Shown here: in pieces, positions 1 through 8,914 of the stretch
How positions within the stretch are numbered: position 1 is the stretch's first letter
How the letters are laid out: the number at the start of each line of letters is the position of its first letter
From: Pseudonocardia asaccharolytica DSM 44247 = NBRC 16224
GTDB taxonomy: Bacteria > Actinomycetota > Actinomycetes > Mycobacteriales > Pseudonocardiaceae
Length of the DNA: 64,000 bases
Direction of reading: 5' to 3'
Assembly: GCF_000423625.1 (NCBI RefSeq)
Contig: NZ_AUII01000008.1
Location: 1 to 64,000 of the forward strand
The notes under the pieces: generated by a model
Told to the model about the DNA's origin: nothing
The model's database searches: none
The model's input: the letters and a program-made list of their open reading frames with translations, nothing else
Translations under genes and position numbers: made by a program

Positions 1-308
1 ACGACCGCTTCGACCTGCTCGTCGGTGACCGTGCGCGGAGCACCGGGCCGCGGCTCGTCGGACAGGCCGTCCAGGCGCGCCTCCACGAAGCGGCGCCGCC
101 ACTTGCCCACCGTCTGCGGCCACACCCCGAGATCGGCGGCCACGTCCTGATTGGACCCACCGTCCGCGCAGGCCAACACGATGCGCGATCGCAGCGCCAG
201 CGCCTGCGACGACTTCGCCCGCCGCGACCAGCGCACCAGAGTCGCCCGTTCGTCGTCGGTCAAGGTCACCGCGGCCACCGGCCGTCCCGTGCGTGCCACG
301 ACGCCCAT
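1..308 (-). CDS. IS630-type transposase, N-terminal part (cut by window edge)
   Basis: Reverse-strand reading from ATG at 308 gives MGVVARTGRPVAAVTLTDD and continues open to the window edge (about 102 codons). It contains the helix-turn-helix typical of IS630 N-termini: LRSRIVLACADG, then NQDVAADLGV and TVGKWRRRF, followed by a basic linker (RLDGLSDEPRPG). In this family the region binds the terminal inverted repeats and the DDE catalytic domain follows; that part lies outside the window, so intactness is unknown. The element ends just upstream of the iorA-like gene. The stretch 309-345 probably holds its terminal repeat, but the partner end is not visible. Confidence 0.85.
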   Translation of the reverse strand, partial: MGVVARTGRPVAAVTLTDDERATLVRWSRRAKSSQALALRSRIVLACADGGSNQDVAADLGVWPQTVGKWRRRFVEARLDGLSDEPRPGAPRTVTDEQVEAV

Positions 309-345
309 ACTAGACATCATCAACGAATTTCAGGCGCAAGACACT
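309..345. repeat. probable terminal region of the IS630-type element
   Basis: This short A/T-richer stretch between the transposase start and the next gene begins and ends in TAG/CTAG. IS630 elements insert at TA dinucleotides, so the terminal inverted repeat is expected here. The other end is outside the window, so the repeat cannot be confirmed. Confidence 0.3.
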
Positions 346-411
346 AGCGTCGCAACGCAGTCGGGCAGCGCCGCCGCGCCCGAGAACGTCCGAGTACCGC
401 TGGGAGCATGC

Positions 412-2625
412 ATGGCCGAACGGTCGTTTGCCGCTGAGGTCGGAAAGCTGCGGCACGGGGCAGGCACGACGCTGCACGTGGAGGGGATCCTCGCGGTCAC
501 GAAGGCGTTGCTGCAGTCCGGCGTCGCCTACGTGGGCGGCTATCAGGGCGCGCCGATCTCGCACCTGATGGACGTGCTCGGCGACGCCCGCGAGATCCTC
601 GACGAGCTCGGGGTCTACTTCGAGAACAGCGCCTCGGAGGCCACCGCCGCCGCGATGCTGGCCGCCTCGGTGCACCAGCCGCTGCGCGGGGCGGTGACCT
701 GGAAGTCGCCGGTGGGCACCAACGTCGCCTCCGACGCGCTGGCGAACCTGTCCAGCGGCGGGGTCACCGGCGGCGCGCTGGTCATCCTCGGGGAGGACTA
801 CGGCGAGGGCTCGTCCATCATGCAGGAGCGCTCGCACGCGTTCGCGATGAAGTCGCAGATGTGGCTGCTGGACCCGCGCCCGAACCTGACCGCGATCGTC
901 GAGGCCGTCCAGGCCGGCTTCGAGCTGTCCGAGGCGAGCAACACCCCGGTGTTTTTGGAGCTGCGGCTGCGCTCGTGTCACCTGCACGGCTCGTTCGTGG
1001 CCACCGACAACCGGCGCCCGCCGCTGACCGTGGCCGAGGCCGCCGCACGGCCGGTGCGCGACGTGGACCGGATCGTGCTGCCGCCGGCCTCGTTCCGGCA
1101 CGAGCGGGAGAAGCTGCAGCACCGCTGGCCGGCCGCGGTCCGGTTCATCACCGAACGTGGGCTCAACGAGGTGTTCGGTAACGGGCGGGCCGACGTCGGG
1201 ATCATCGTGCAGGGCGGCCTGTACAACACGCTCAACCGCTCGCTGGAGCTGCTGGGCTGCTCGGACCCGTTCGGCCGCACCCGGGTCCCGCTGTATGTCA
1301 TGAACGTGACCTACCCCGTGGTCGACTCCGAGATCCTCGAGTTTTGCCGGGACAAGCGCGCGGTCCTGATGGTCGAGGAGGGCCAGCCCGACTACCTCGA
1401 GCAGAACCTCAACGCCATCCTGCGCCGCGCGGACATGCCCACCGCCCTGCACGGCAAGGACATGCTCCCCGCCGGGGGGGGGGAGTACACCTCCCAGGCC
1501 GTCACCCGGGGTCTGCACACCTTCCTGCGCCGGTATCTGCCCGACGCGGTCACCGGCGAGCCCGCGCTGCTGCGCGACACCGACGACACCCACAGCCCGT
1601 TCGCCACGGCGGTGGAGCCGGGCGTGGTGCGGCCGCGCCCGCCCGGGCTGTGCACCGGCTGCCCGGAGCGGCCGATCTTCAGCGGTCTGAAGCTGGCCGA
1701 GCGGCAGACCGGCCGCCACCACGTCAGCGCCGACATCGGCTGCCACCTGTTCGCGATCAACGCCCCGTTCGACCTGGGGGCGACGACGATGGGCTACGGG
1801 CTCGGCTCCGCCGGTGCGGCCGCGTTGAGCTCGCCGGATTCGCAGCGGCGCACGATCGCGGTCATGGGGGACGGCGGGTTCTGGCACAACGGCCTGACCA
1901 GCGGGGTCGGCAACGCGGTGTTCAACCGCAGCGACCAGCTGCTGGTCGTGGTGGACAACGACTATGCCGCCGCCACCGGTGGCCAGGACGTCCCGTCCTC
2001 GCGCGCGGCGAGCCCGACGCGGTCGACCCGGCATCCCATCGAGACCGCGGTCCGCGGGGTCGGCGTCGAGTGGGCGCGCACCATCGACGACACCTGCGAC
2101 GTCGCGGGAGTCCGGGACGCCTTCGTGCAGGCGCTGACCGACGAGGCGACCGGCCCGAAGGTGCTGGTGATGCAGAGCGAGTGCCAGCTCAACCGGCAGC
2201 GCCGGGTCAACCCCGAGCGGGCCAAGGCGATCAAGGAGGGCAAGCGGGTGGTCCGCGAGCGGTTCGGGGTCGATCCCGAGACCTGCACCGGGGACCACGC
2301 CTGCATCCGCATCTCCGGTTGCCCGTCGTTGACGATCACCGACAACCCCGATCCGATGCGCACCGATCCCATCGCGACCGTGACCGACAGCTGCGTGGGC
2401 TGCGGCGTTTGCGGGGCCAACGCGCATGCCGCCGTGCTGTGCCCGTCGTTCTACCGCACCGACGTCGTGCACAACCCCACCCGCCGCGACCGGTTCCTGG
2501 CGAAGGCCCGGTCCTGGTGGATCGGGGTCGCTGGCCGCGGCCTCGAGCGCCGCGCCGCACGCTTCGAGCCCCCAGGGGCTCAGACCGCAGGAGTCGAGCC
2601 CGCCCGCGTCGAGGTGGCCGCATGA
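412..2625 (+). CDS. iorA: indolepyruvate ferredoxin oxidoreductase, alpha-type (TPP) subunit
   Basis: The protein (737 aa from ATG 412) is an IorA-type 2-oxoacid:ferredoxin oxidoreductase subunit, which decarboxylates aryl-pyruvates or related 2-oxoacids to acyl-CoA with ferredoxin as acceptor. Visible: an N-terminal pyrimidine-binding half (GGYQGAPISHLMDVL); a CTGCPERPIF motif near residue 414; a TPP-binding segment near residue 485 (GDGGFWHNG ... VVVDNDYAAATGG); and two C-terminal cysteine clusters near 624 and 660 (CTGDHACIRISGCP and CVGCGVCG) for 4Fe-4S clusters. An upstream in-frame extension to 151 overlaps the IS element and is rejected. A run of ten G at about 1484-1493 lies inside the gene without breaking the frame. 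The gene overlaps the next by ATGA. The actual substrate is unknown; context suggests an aromatic 2-oxoacid. Confidence 0.88.
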   Translation: MAERSFAAEVGKLRHGAGTTLHVEGILAVTKALLQSGVAYVGGYQGAPISHLMDVLGDAREILDELGVYFENSASEATAAAMLAASVHQPLRGAVTWKSPVGTNVASDALANLSSGGVTGGALVILGEDYGEGSSIMQERSHAFAMKSQMWLLDPRPNLTAIVEAVQAGFELSEASNTPVFLELRLRSCHLHGSFVATDNRRPPLTVAEAAARPVRDVDRIVLPPASFRHEREKLQHRWPAAVRFITERGLNEVFGNGRADVGIIVQGGLYNTLNRSLELLGCSDPFGRTRVPLYVMNVTYPVVDSEILEFCRDKRAVLMVEEGQPDYLEQNLNAILRRADMPTALHGKDMLPAGGGEYTSQAVTRGLHTFLRRYLPDAVTGEPALLRDTDDTHSPFATAVEPGVVRPRPPGLCTGCPERPIFSGLKLAERQTGRHHVSADIGCHLFAINAPFDLGATTMGYGLGSAGAAALSSPDSQRRTIAVMGDGGFWHNGLTSGVGNAVFNRSDQLLVVVDNDYAAATGGQDVPSSRAASPTRSTRHPIETAVRGVGVEWARTIDDTCDVAGVRDAFVQALTDEATGPKVLVMQSECQLNRQRRVNPERAKAIKEGKRVVRERFGVDPETCTGDHACIRISGCPSLTITDNPDPMRTDPIATVTDSCVGCGVCGANAHAAVLCPSFYRTDVVHNPTRRDRFLAKARSWWIGVAGRGLERRAARFEPPGAQTAGVEPARVEVAA

Positions 2626-4280
2626 CTCGCTCGCTGACCGGCTCCGCCTCGGCCGGGCCGTCCTGGTACTCCGGGCGGCGCCCGCTGACCCTGGCGATCC
2701 TCGCGATGGGCGGGGAGGGCGGCGGCGTGCTCGCCGACTGGGTCGTGGCGCTCGCCGAGCGCGCGGGCCACCGCGCCCAGAGCACCTCGGTCGCGGGGGT
2801 GGCCCAGCGCACCGGGGCGACCGTCTACTACGTGGAGCTGTTCCCGCCCGCCGGACCCGACGACGGCCCGGCCGGCGGGCCCGCCGACCAGGGCCGGCCC
2901 GAACCTGTGCTGAGCCTGTTCCCCACCCCGGGTGAGGTGGACGTGGTCATCGCCTCCGAGCTGATGGAGGCCGGCCGGGCGGTCCAGCGCGGGTTCGCCA
3001 CCCCGGACCGGACCACGCTGATCGCCTCCACCCACCGCGTCTACGCCATCGACGAGAAGATGGCCCCGGGCGACGGCCGGACCGATTCCGCGGCGCTGCT
3101 CGACGGGGCGCGACGCGGTTCGCGGCGGCTGGTCGCGGCGGACTTCGCGGACATCGCCGCGCAGGCGCGCAGCGTGATCAGCGCGGCGCTGTTCGGCGCG
3201 CTGGCCGGGGCCGGGGTGCTCCCGTTCGATCGGGAGCGGTTCGAGGCGCAGATCCGCGCGTTCGGCAAGGCCGTGGAGCCGTCGCTGCGCGCCTTCGCCG
3301 GCGGGTATGCGGCCGCCGCCGAACAGCCACCCCCGACGCCGCGCAACTCCCAGCAGGCGGTGGTGGACATCGCGATCGGGCCGCGGCCGCGCACCGCCGA
3401 GGAACGCAAGGCCGAACAGGAGGCGCGCCGCAGCCGGATCGCCGCCGCCGACCCCGCGGCGCTGGTGGGTCCGGCGCTGCGCCCGCTCGCCCGGCGGGTG
3501 GGCGAGCTGCCCGGCGCGGCCCGCTCCATGGCCCTGTACGGGCTGGTGCGCACCGCGCTCTACCAGGACCTCGGCTACGCCGAGCGGTACCTGCAGCGGG
3601 TCGCGCGGATCGCCGGGCGCGATCCCGACCCCGACGGCACCGCGGCCCTGACCACGGAGGCGGCCCGGCATGTCGGGCTGTGGATGTGCTACCAGGACAC
3701 CATCCAGGTGGCCCACCAGAAGGTCCGGGCGGCGCGGATGGCCCGCATCCGGACCGAGGCGGGTGCCGAACCCGACCAGCTCGTCGCGGTCCGGGAGTTC
3801 CTGCACCCACAGATCGACGAGATCACCGACACCCTGCCGACCCGGCTGGGCGCCGCCCTGCGCCGCTCGCGGCCGTTCCAGCGGCTCGTGCGCGCCGCCA
3901 CCGGCCAGGGCATGATCCTCAACACCAGCTCGATCGTCGGCTACTCGCTGCTGACGACGATGGCCCGCGCGCGGCCGCTGCGGCCCCGCTCGCTGCGGTT
4001 CGGGCGCGAGCAGGCCGCGATCGAGCAGTGGCTGGATGTGGCGGCCGCCGCCGAGCCCGACCTGGCCTGCGAGATCCTGCGCTGCCAGGGTGTGTTGAAG
4101 GGCTACGGCGCCACCTACGCGCACGGCAACGACAGCTTTGCCGCGTTGCTGCGGGCCGCGCGGGCGCTGGCCGGCACCCCGGGCGCGGCCGCAACGCTGG
4201 CCGGGCTGCGCGCGGCGGCGCTGGCCGACGAGGACGGCGCCACCCTGCGCGCCCGGCTGGCGGAGGCGGGCCTGGGCTGA
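2622..4280 (+). CDS. iorB: indolepyruvate oxidoreductase beta/gamma-type subunit with DUF6537-like C-terminus
   Basis: The protein has 552 aa and its ATG overlaps the iorA stop (ATGA), so the two are translationally coupled. The N-terminal ~190 residues resemble the gamma/IorB domain of 2-oxoacid:acceptor oxidoreductases (AILAMGGEGGGVLADWV, then SVAGVAQRTGATVYYVE). From about residue 230 a long helical region follows that matches the DUF6537-type extension found in fused aerobic indolepyruvate oxidoreductases (TAEERKAEQEARR, RYLQRVARIAGRDPDPDG, LRCQGVLKGYG). It should form the functional enzyme with the preceding subunit. The family call is firm; the physiological substrate is inferred only from the neighbouring aromatic-degradation genes. 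Confidence 0.82.
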   Translation: MTRSLTGSASAGPSWYSGRRPLTLAILAMGGEGGGVLADWVVALAERAGHRAQSTSVAGVAQRTGATVYYVELFPPAGPDDGPAGGPADQGRPEPVLSLFPTPGEVDVVIASELMEAGRAVQRGFATPDRTTLIASTHRVYAIDEKMAPGDGRTDSAALLDGARRGSRRLVAADFADIAAQARSVISAALFGALAGAGVLPFDRERFEAQIRAFGKAVEPSLRAFAGGYAAAAEQPPPTPRNSQQAVVDIAIGPRPRTAEERKAEQEARRSRIAAADPAALVGPALRPLARRVGELPGAARSMALYGLVRTALYQDLGYAERYLQRVARIAGRDPDPDGTAALTTEAARHVGLWMCYQDTIQVAHQKVRAARMARIRTEAGAEPDQLVAVREFLHPQIDEITDTLPTRLGAALRRSRPFQRLVRAATGQGMILNTSSIVGYSLLTTMARARPLRPRSLRFGREQAAIEQWLDVAAAAEPDLACEILRCQGVLKGYGATYAHGNDSFAALLRAARALAGTPGAAATLAGLRAAALADEDGATLRARLAEAGLG

Positions 4281-4462
4281 CTGTGAGGATGGTCAAGCCG
4301 GCCCGGTGATGGTGGGCTGGTGGTGACAGCAGCGGGTGTGACCCGTGGTCTGACTGGCGTGATGCCCTTGAGCGGACTTGTCCGCCTGCTGTTGTCGGCA
4401 CCGGCCCGGCCCCGCCCCGGCCGGGATCCGATTCCCGACCCACGAACCCTCAAGGAGCCACC

Positions 4463-5251
4463 ATGACCGTCCCCCGCACCTCCGTGCTCGGCGCCGTGCT
4501 GGACGCGGCCCGCTCCGGCGCGGTCGAGGTCATTGACCTGACCACGCCCCTGCAGGCCTCCACGCCGATCCTGCAGCTGCCCGAGCCGTTCGCGAACACC
4601 AGCCGGTTCCGGCTGGAGCAGCTGTCCCGCTTCGACGACCGCGGTCCGGGCTGGTACTGGAACGACATCCACACCGGCGAGCACACCGGCACGCACCTCG
4701 ACGCGCCGGTCCACTGGATCACCGGCCGCGACGGCCTGGACGTGTCGCAGGCGCCGATGAGCACGCTGGTCTCCGCCGCGGCGGTGATCGACATGACCGC
4801 GGAGGCCGAGAAGGACCCCGACTTCGTGCTGGAGGTCGAGCACCTCCGTACCTGGGAGGCCGAGCACGGGCCGCTGCCCGCCGGCGGCTGGCTGCTCTAC
4901 CGCACCGGATGGGACGCCCGCGGCGGTGACCCCACCGCGTTCGCCAACGCCGACGCCAACGGGCCGCACACCCCGGGGATCTCCCCCGAGTGCGCCCGGT
5001 GGCTGGCCGAACAGTCCCCGCTGACCGGGCTCGGGGTCGAGACCGTGGGCATCGACGCGGGCGCCGCGATGGGCTTCGAACCGCCCTTCCCCTGCCACCA
5101 CTTCCTGCTGGGCGCCGGCAAGTGGGGCCTGACCAGCCTGCGCAACGTCGGCCTGCTGCCGCCCACCGGCGCCCTGCTCATCGTCTGCCCGCTGCCCATC
5201 GTCTCGGGCTCGGGCAGCCCCACCCGGGTGCTCGCGCTGGTCGAGCGGTGA
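4463..5251 (+). CDS. cyclase family protein (kynurenine formamidase-like metal hydrolase)
   Basis: The 262-aa protein carries the family's metal-binding signature HTGTHLDAPVHW (HxGTHxDxPxH, near residue 75) and later ECARWLAEQ and GIDAGAAMGFEPPFPCHHFLL. It belongs to the cyclase/kynurenine-formamidase superfamily, metal-dependent hydrolases acting on amides, esters or lactones. An AAGGAG ribosome-binding site lies just upstream of the ATG. The stop overlaps the next start (GTGA). In an aromatic-degradation setting it might open a ring or hydrolyse N-formylkynurenine-like or lactone intermediates, but the substrate cannot be read from sequence. Confidence 0.8.
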   Translation: MTVPRTSVLGAVLDAARSGAVEVIDLTTPLQASTPILQLPEPFANTSRFRLEQLSRFDDRGPGWYWNDIHTGEHTGTHLDAPVHWITGRDGLDVSQAPMSTLVSAAAVIDMTAEAEKDPDFVLEVEHLRTWEAEHGPLPAGGWLLYRTGWDARGGDPTAFANADANGPHTPGISPECARWLAEQSPLTGLGVETVGIDAGAAMGFEPPFPCHHFLLGAGKWGLTSLRNVGLLPPTGALLIVCPLPIVSGSGSPTRVLALVER

Positions 5252-6873
5252 CCGGCCCGGCCGCGGACACCGTCGACGCGGTCGTCGTCGGCGCCGGGAT
5301 CAACGGGATGGCCGCCGCCGCACGGCTGGCGAAGGCCGGATGGTCGGTCGCGCTGGTCGAGGCGCACGAGCGGATCGGCGGGTTCATCGACTCCGCGGAG
5401 CGCACGACACCCGGATACGTGCACGACACCTGGTCCTCGTGGCACCCGCTGTTCGTCACCGGCCCCGCCTACGCCGAGTTCGGGCCCGACCTGCACCGCC
5501 ACGGCCTGGAGTACGCCAACTCCGACGGCCTGTTGACGGCCACGGTGTCGCGCGACGGCACCGTGACCCTCGCGCACCGCGACGTCGAGGCGACCGTCGC
5601 GGGTTTCGCCGAACCCGCCGACCGCGACGCCTACCGCGCCGCGCTGGCCCGGTTCGGCGCGCACGCCGCCCAGATCGGGGGCCTGCTGGGCGCCGAGCTG
5701 CGGTCGCGCGACGTGCTCGCGCCGCTGTGGGGCCTGGCCCGCACCGGCGGCCGCGCCGGGCTGGAGACCTACGCCCGCGACGTCGCCACGTCCGGGCGGG
5801 CCTGGCTGCGCGCGCATTTCCGCGGGCCGGAGGTGGACCGCTTGTGGGCGCCGTGGCTGCTGCACGCCGGGCTCGCGCCCGACAGCGCCTCCGGGGGACT
5901 GATGGTGCCGATCTTCGCCGCGACGTTGCACGCCGCGGGGCTGCCTGTGGTCGTGGGCGGCGCGGGGAACTTCGTCGGGGCCTGGGAGCGGCTGCTGGAT
6001 GAGCTGGGCGTGCGGGTGAACACCGGTCGACGGGTCGAGCGGATCACGCTGCGCGACGGCGCGGCCGCCGGGGTGGCGGGGGAGGGCTGGAGCCTCGCCG
6101 CCGAGCGGGCGGTGCTGGCGTCGGTCACCCCGCCCGCCCTGTACGGGGAGCTGCTCCCGCCCGCGGCCGCTCCGGCGCCGGTGCGCGACGAGGCGGCGCG
6201 CTTCCGGCCGGGCCGGGCGGCGATGCAGGTGCACGTGGCGCTGTCCGGGCCGGTGCCATGGCGCGATCCCGCGCTGGCCGCGGTGCCGCTGATCCACGTG
6301 TCCGACGGGTCGGCTTCCACCGCGATCGCCTGCGCCGAGGCCGAGGCCGGGCTGCTCCCGCGGTCGCCCACCGTCGTCGTCGGCCAGCAGCACGTGCTCG
6401 ATCCCTCCCGCGTCCCCCCGGGGGCGGCGGCGCTGTGGCTGCAGCTGCAGGAGGTGCCGTTCGCGCCCGTCGGCGACGCCGCCGGAGAGCTCGACACCTC
6501 CCGCGGCTGGGACGCCGCGTTGGCCACGGGCTACGCCGAGCGCGTGCTCGACAGAGTCGCCGCGCACGCGCCGGGCCTGCGCGAGCTCGTCGTGGGCCTG
6601 GACGTGATCACTCCGCGCGAGCTGGCCGAGTACAACCCCAACGCGCTCGCCGGGGACCCGTACGGCGGCTCGGCCGAGCTGGACCAGAACTTCCTGTGGC
6701 GCCCGCTGGCGGCCTCGCCCGGTCACGCGACGCCGGTGCCGCGGTTGTGGCACATCGGCGCGTCCACCCACCCCGGCCCGGGGCTGGGCGGTGCGTCCGG
6801 ACACCTGGTCGCGGGCCGGTTGCTCGCACCCGCCCGCGGCGAGCGGCTGCGCCGGGTGCTGTCACGGCGCTGA
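5248..6873 (+). CDS. FAD-dependent NAD(P)-type oxidoreductase, phytoene-desaturase-like
   Basis: A 541-aa flavoprotein starting at GTG 5248, which overlaps the preceding stop. The N-terminus has a dinucleotide-binding motif (VVVGAGINGMAAAARLAKAG, then ALVEAHERIGG) and the C-terminus has the second FAD contact typical of this family (HIGASTHPGPGLGGASGHL). The architecture matches the phytoene dehydrogenase/amine oxidase-like group of carotenoid-type desaturases, many of which act on other hydrophobic or aromatic-derived substrates. It is coupled to the cyclase-family gene, so the two probably serve one pathway. There are no carotenoid genes nearby, so a carotenoid role is unlikely. Confidence 0.78.
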   Translation: MTGPAADTVDAVVVGAGINGMAAAARLAKAGWSVALVEAHERIGGFIDSAERTTPGYVHDTWSSWHPLFVTGPAYAEFGPDLHRHGLEYANSDGLLTATVSRDGTVTLAHRDVEATVAGFAEPADRDAYRAALARFGAHAAQIGGLLGAELRSRDVLAPLWGLARTGGRAGLETYARDVATSGRAWLRAHFRGPEVDRLWAPWLLHAGLAPDSASGGLMVPIFAATLHAAGLPVVVGGAGNFVGAWERLLDELGVRVNTGRRVERITLRDGAAAGVAGEGWSLAAERAVLASVTPPALYGELLPPAAAPAPVRDEAARFRPGRAAMQVHVALSGPVPWRDPALAAVPLIHVSDGSASTAIACAEAEAGLLPRSPTVVVGQQHVLDPSRVPPGAAALWLQLQEVPFAPVGDAAGELDTSRGWDAALATGYAERVLDRVAAHAPGLRELVVGLDVITPRELAEYNPNALAGDPYGGSAELDQNFLWRPLAASPGHATPVPRLWHIGASTHPGPGLGGASGHLVAGRLLAPARGERLRRVLSRR

Positions 6874-6897
6874 CCTCGCCCCAGAATGTGGACGCCC

Positions 6898-6903
6898 TAG
6901 AGT
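6898..6903 (+). promoter_or_regulatory. -10 box (TAGAGT) of the PaaX-type gene, leaderless
   Basis: TAGAGT lies six bases before the GTG start at 6910, so the transcript would begin at or next to the start codon. The same spacing recurs at many genes in this window. Confidence 0.5.
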
Positions 6904-6909
6904 GAGGAC

Positions 6910-7773
6910 GTGATCGCCGACGAGGACCAGGACGGGCCGGGCGCCGCCGCGCAGCCCGGCCGGCTGATCCTCACCGTCTACGGCCTCTACGCCCGCCGTC
7001 ACGACGGCTGGCTGCCCATCGCCGGCGTCGTCCGGCTGCTGGGCGAGATCGGGGCGAACGTGCAGGCCGCGCGGTCGGCCACCCATCGGCTCAAGCGGCG
7101 CGGCCTGCTCATCGCGCAGCGCCGGGGCGAGGCGGCGGGGTATGTCCTCTCGGACGCCGCGCGCGGCATCCTCGCCGAGGGCGACGTGCGCATCTTCGGC
7201 CATCGTCGCGCCGAGGTCGACGAGGGCTGGCTGCTCGTCGTGTTCTCCGTGCCCGACGCCGAGCGGGCGAAGCGCTACCAGCTGCGCTCGACGCTGACCC
7301 GGCTGGGTTTCGGCACGGTGTCACCGGGCACGTGGATCGCACCCCGGCATCTGGAGCCGGCCGCGCGGAGGACGCTGGACCGCCTCGGGCTGACGGCCTT
7401 CACCCAGATGTTCGCCGGCCGGCACGTCGCCGGCGGCGACCCCGTGAAGCTCGTGCGCGCCTGGTGGGACCTGGAGGGTCTGCAGCGGCTCTACGCGGAG
7501 TTCCTCGACCGCTTCGGCCCCGTCGCGCGGCGCTGGGCGACCGAACCCGGGACCGAGGCGCGCGCCTTCACCGACTACGTGGAGATGCTCACCGCGTGGC
7601 GCCGACTGCCCTACGCCGACCCCGGGCTGCCGCTGGAGCTGCTGCCGGCGGGCTGGAACGGGCAGCGTGCCGAGCAGCTGTTCGCGGATCTGTCCGACCG
7701 GCTGGCCGAGCCGGCGGCCCGCTACGCCGACGCGGTGCTCGGTCCCGCGGCCGGCGTCCCGGCCGTGGATTGA
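6910..7773 (+). CDS. PaaX family transcriptional regulator
   Basis: A 287-aa protein with the PaaX architecture: an N-terminal winged helix-turn-helix (LILTVYGLYARRHDGWLPI ... VQAARSATHRLKRRGLL), a central PaaX-like domain (GWLLVVFSVPDAERAKRYQLR, LGFGTVSPGTWIAPR) and a C-terminal domain (RAWWDLEGLQRLYAEFLDRF). PaaX proteins are aryl-CoA-responsive repressors, classically sensing phenylacetyl-CoA. Its place between two aromatic gene blocks suggests it controls one or both through a CoA thioester ligand. GTG start, probably leaderless. Confidence 0.85.
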   Translation: MIADEDQDGPGAAAQPGRLILTVYGLYARRHDGWLPIAGVVRLLGEIGANVQAARSATHRLKRRGLLIAQRRGEAAGYVLSDAARGILAEGDVRIFGHRRAEVDEGWLLVVFSVPDAERAKRYQLRSTLTRLGFGTVSPGTWIAPRHLEPAARRTLDRLGLTAFTQMFAGRHVAGGDPVKLVRAWWDLEGLQRLYAEFLDRFGPVARRWATEPGTEARAFTDYVEMLTAWRRLPYADPGLPLELLPAGWNGQRAEQLFADLSDRLAEPAARYADAVLGPAAGVPAVD

Positions 7774-7810
7774 CCGCGATCAGATGCCACGGCGTCCGCC
7801 GGCGCGCCCG

Positions 7811-8914
7811 TCAGTCCCGACCGGCCGCGACGATGGCGTCGGCGAGCCGCTCCGGGGCGGTGAACATCACCTCGTGGCTTCCCGGCAGCTGCACGAGCCG
7901 GTACAGCCCGAGCCGACTCGACATCCGCGGGTGCGGGCCCCACTCACCGGGCGGCAACGCGGTGTCCTCGGTGGCGTTGATGTAGCTCTTGGGCAGTTCG
8001 AGGGCATAGAAGCGGGACAGGTCCAGCTTGTCCGCGAACGGCACCGGCAGCACCCATACCCGGTCCGATCCGTAGGCCAGCGCGAACACCGCCAGCTCGG
8101 CCCCGCCGCCCTCCTCGTGCCGGACGTGGAAGCCCCGTGGCTCGCGCGGGCGAAACAGCTCGTGCGGGCAGTAGGAGCGCGCGACCTGCTCGCACGCCGC
8201 GTCGACGTCGGCGGTGTCCACCCGGACGGTCATGTTCCAGCCGTGTCGCACGTACTCGGTCTGGCGCGGGTCGTCGAGATAGCGGCAGCCGGTCGGCCCG
8301 CATACGGCGAGCAGGCCTGGCGTGCCGTCGGGGACTTCGCAACCGTCGAGGTCGAGCACGACGGCGTGGAATCCTGGTACCACCCGCCCGGTCGCCCCGG
8401 GCCGGGCGTCGGTGTCGGCGGCGGAGATGAACACGTGCAGCATCTCGGTGCCGCCGATGCCGTCGATGAGGGCGTGCCCGACGACGTCGCGGTATTGCTC
8501 GGCAACCGACGCGGGCAGGGCCTCGCCCGCCGATACGGCCCGCCGCACGCCGCGCAGCGCGCGTCCAGCACGGCCCCGTAGGACACGACCGGCAGCCCGG
8601 GGGCAGCTCGTCGAGGAGGTGCTCGTCGCACAGCGCGACGGTGGGTCAGGCCTGATCGGCGATCTTGTCGAGTTCGTGGCGGCGCAGCAGCGGCATGGTC
8701 GCGACCGCGCCGGCCTTGAAGACGGCGAGCCAGCAGGCGGCGAGCCACGGCGTGTTGGGCCCGCGCAGTAGCACAGCGCCGTGGCGGCGTTGAGCCGGTC
8801 CGGATACCGCAGCTCGGGCAGCTCGAACACCAGCTGCGGCCACTGGTCGGCCGGGGGCAGGCGGTCGCGGCAGAACGTGTCGACGTGGGCACTGGGGGAC
8901 AGGTCCGTGCTCAG
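7811..8914 (-). pseudogene. aryl-CoA ligase remnant fused to an alpha/beta-hydrolase C-terminus
   Basis: Reading in the nitrilase direction, a 2-aminobenzoate/benzoate-CoA ligase-like N-terminus (HVDTFCRDRLPPADQWPQL) begins on a CTG that overlaps the nitrilase stop. It then needs a frame change (NTPWLAACWLAVFKAGAV), meets a stop near 8646, changes frame again and resumes at VSAGEALPASVAEQYRDV and DGIGGTEMLHVF. After GWNMT (about 8230) the homology switches to the end of an alpha/beta hydrolase (KSYINATEDTALPPGEWGP, SRLGLYRLVQLPGSHEVMF). The ligase ATP/CoA C-domain and the hydrolase N-terminus are gone. This is a deletion chimera with several frameshifts and cannot encode either enzyme. Confidence 0.82.

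Noticed and set aside
310..2472. 720-aa reverse-strand open frame opposite iorA
   Set aside because: It is the antisense shadow of a high-GC gene: Arg/Gly/His/Pro-rich, no family resemblance, while the forward protein has clear cofactor motifs.
1344..2621. Upstream extension of the iorB frame
   Set aside because: The extra ~425 residues lie within iorA in another frame and have low-complexity Arg/Pro composition; the ATG at 2622 starts the recognisable domain.
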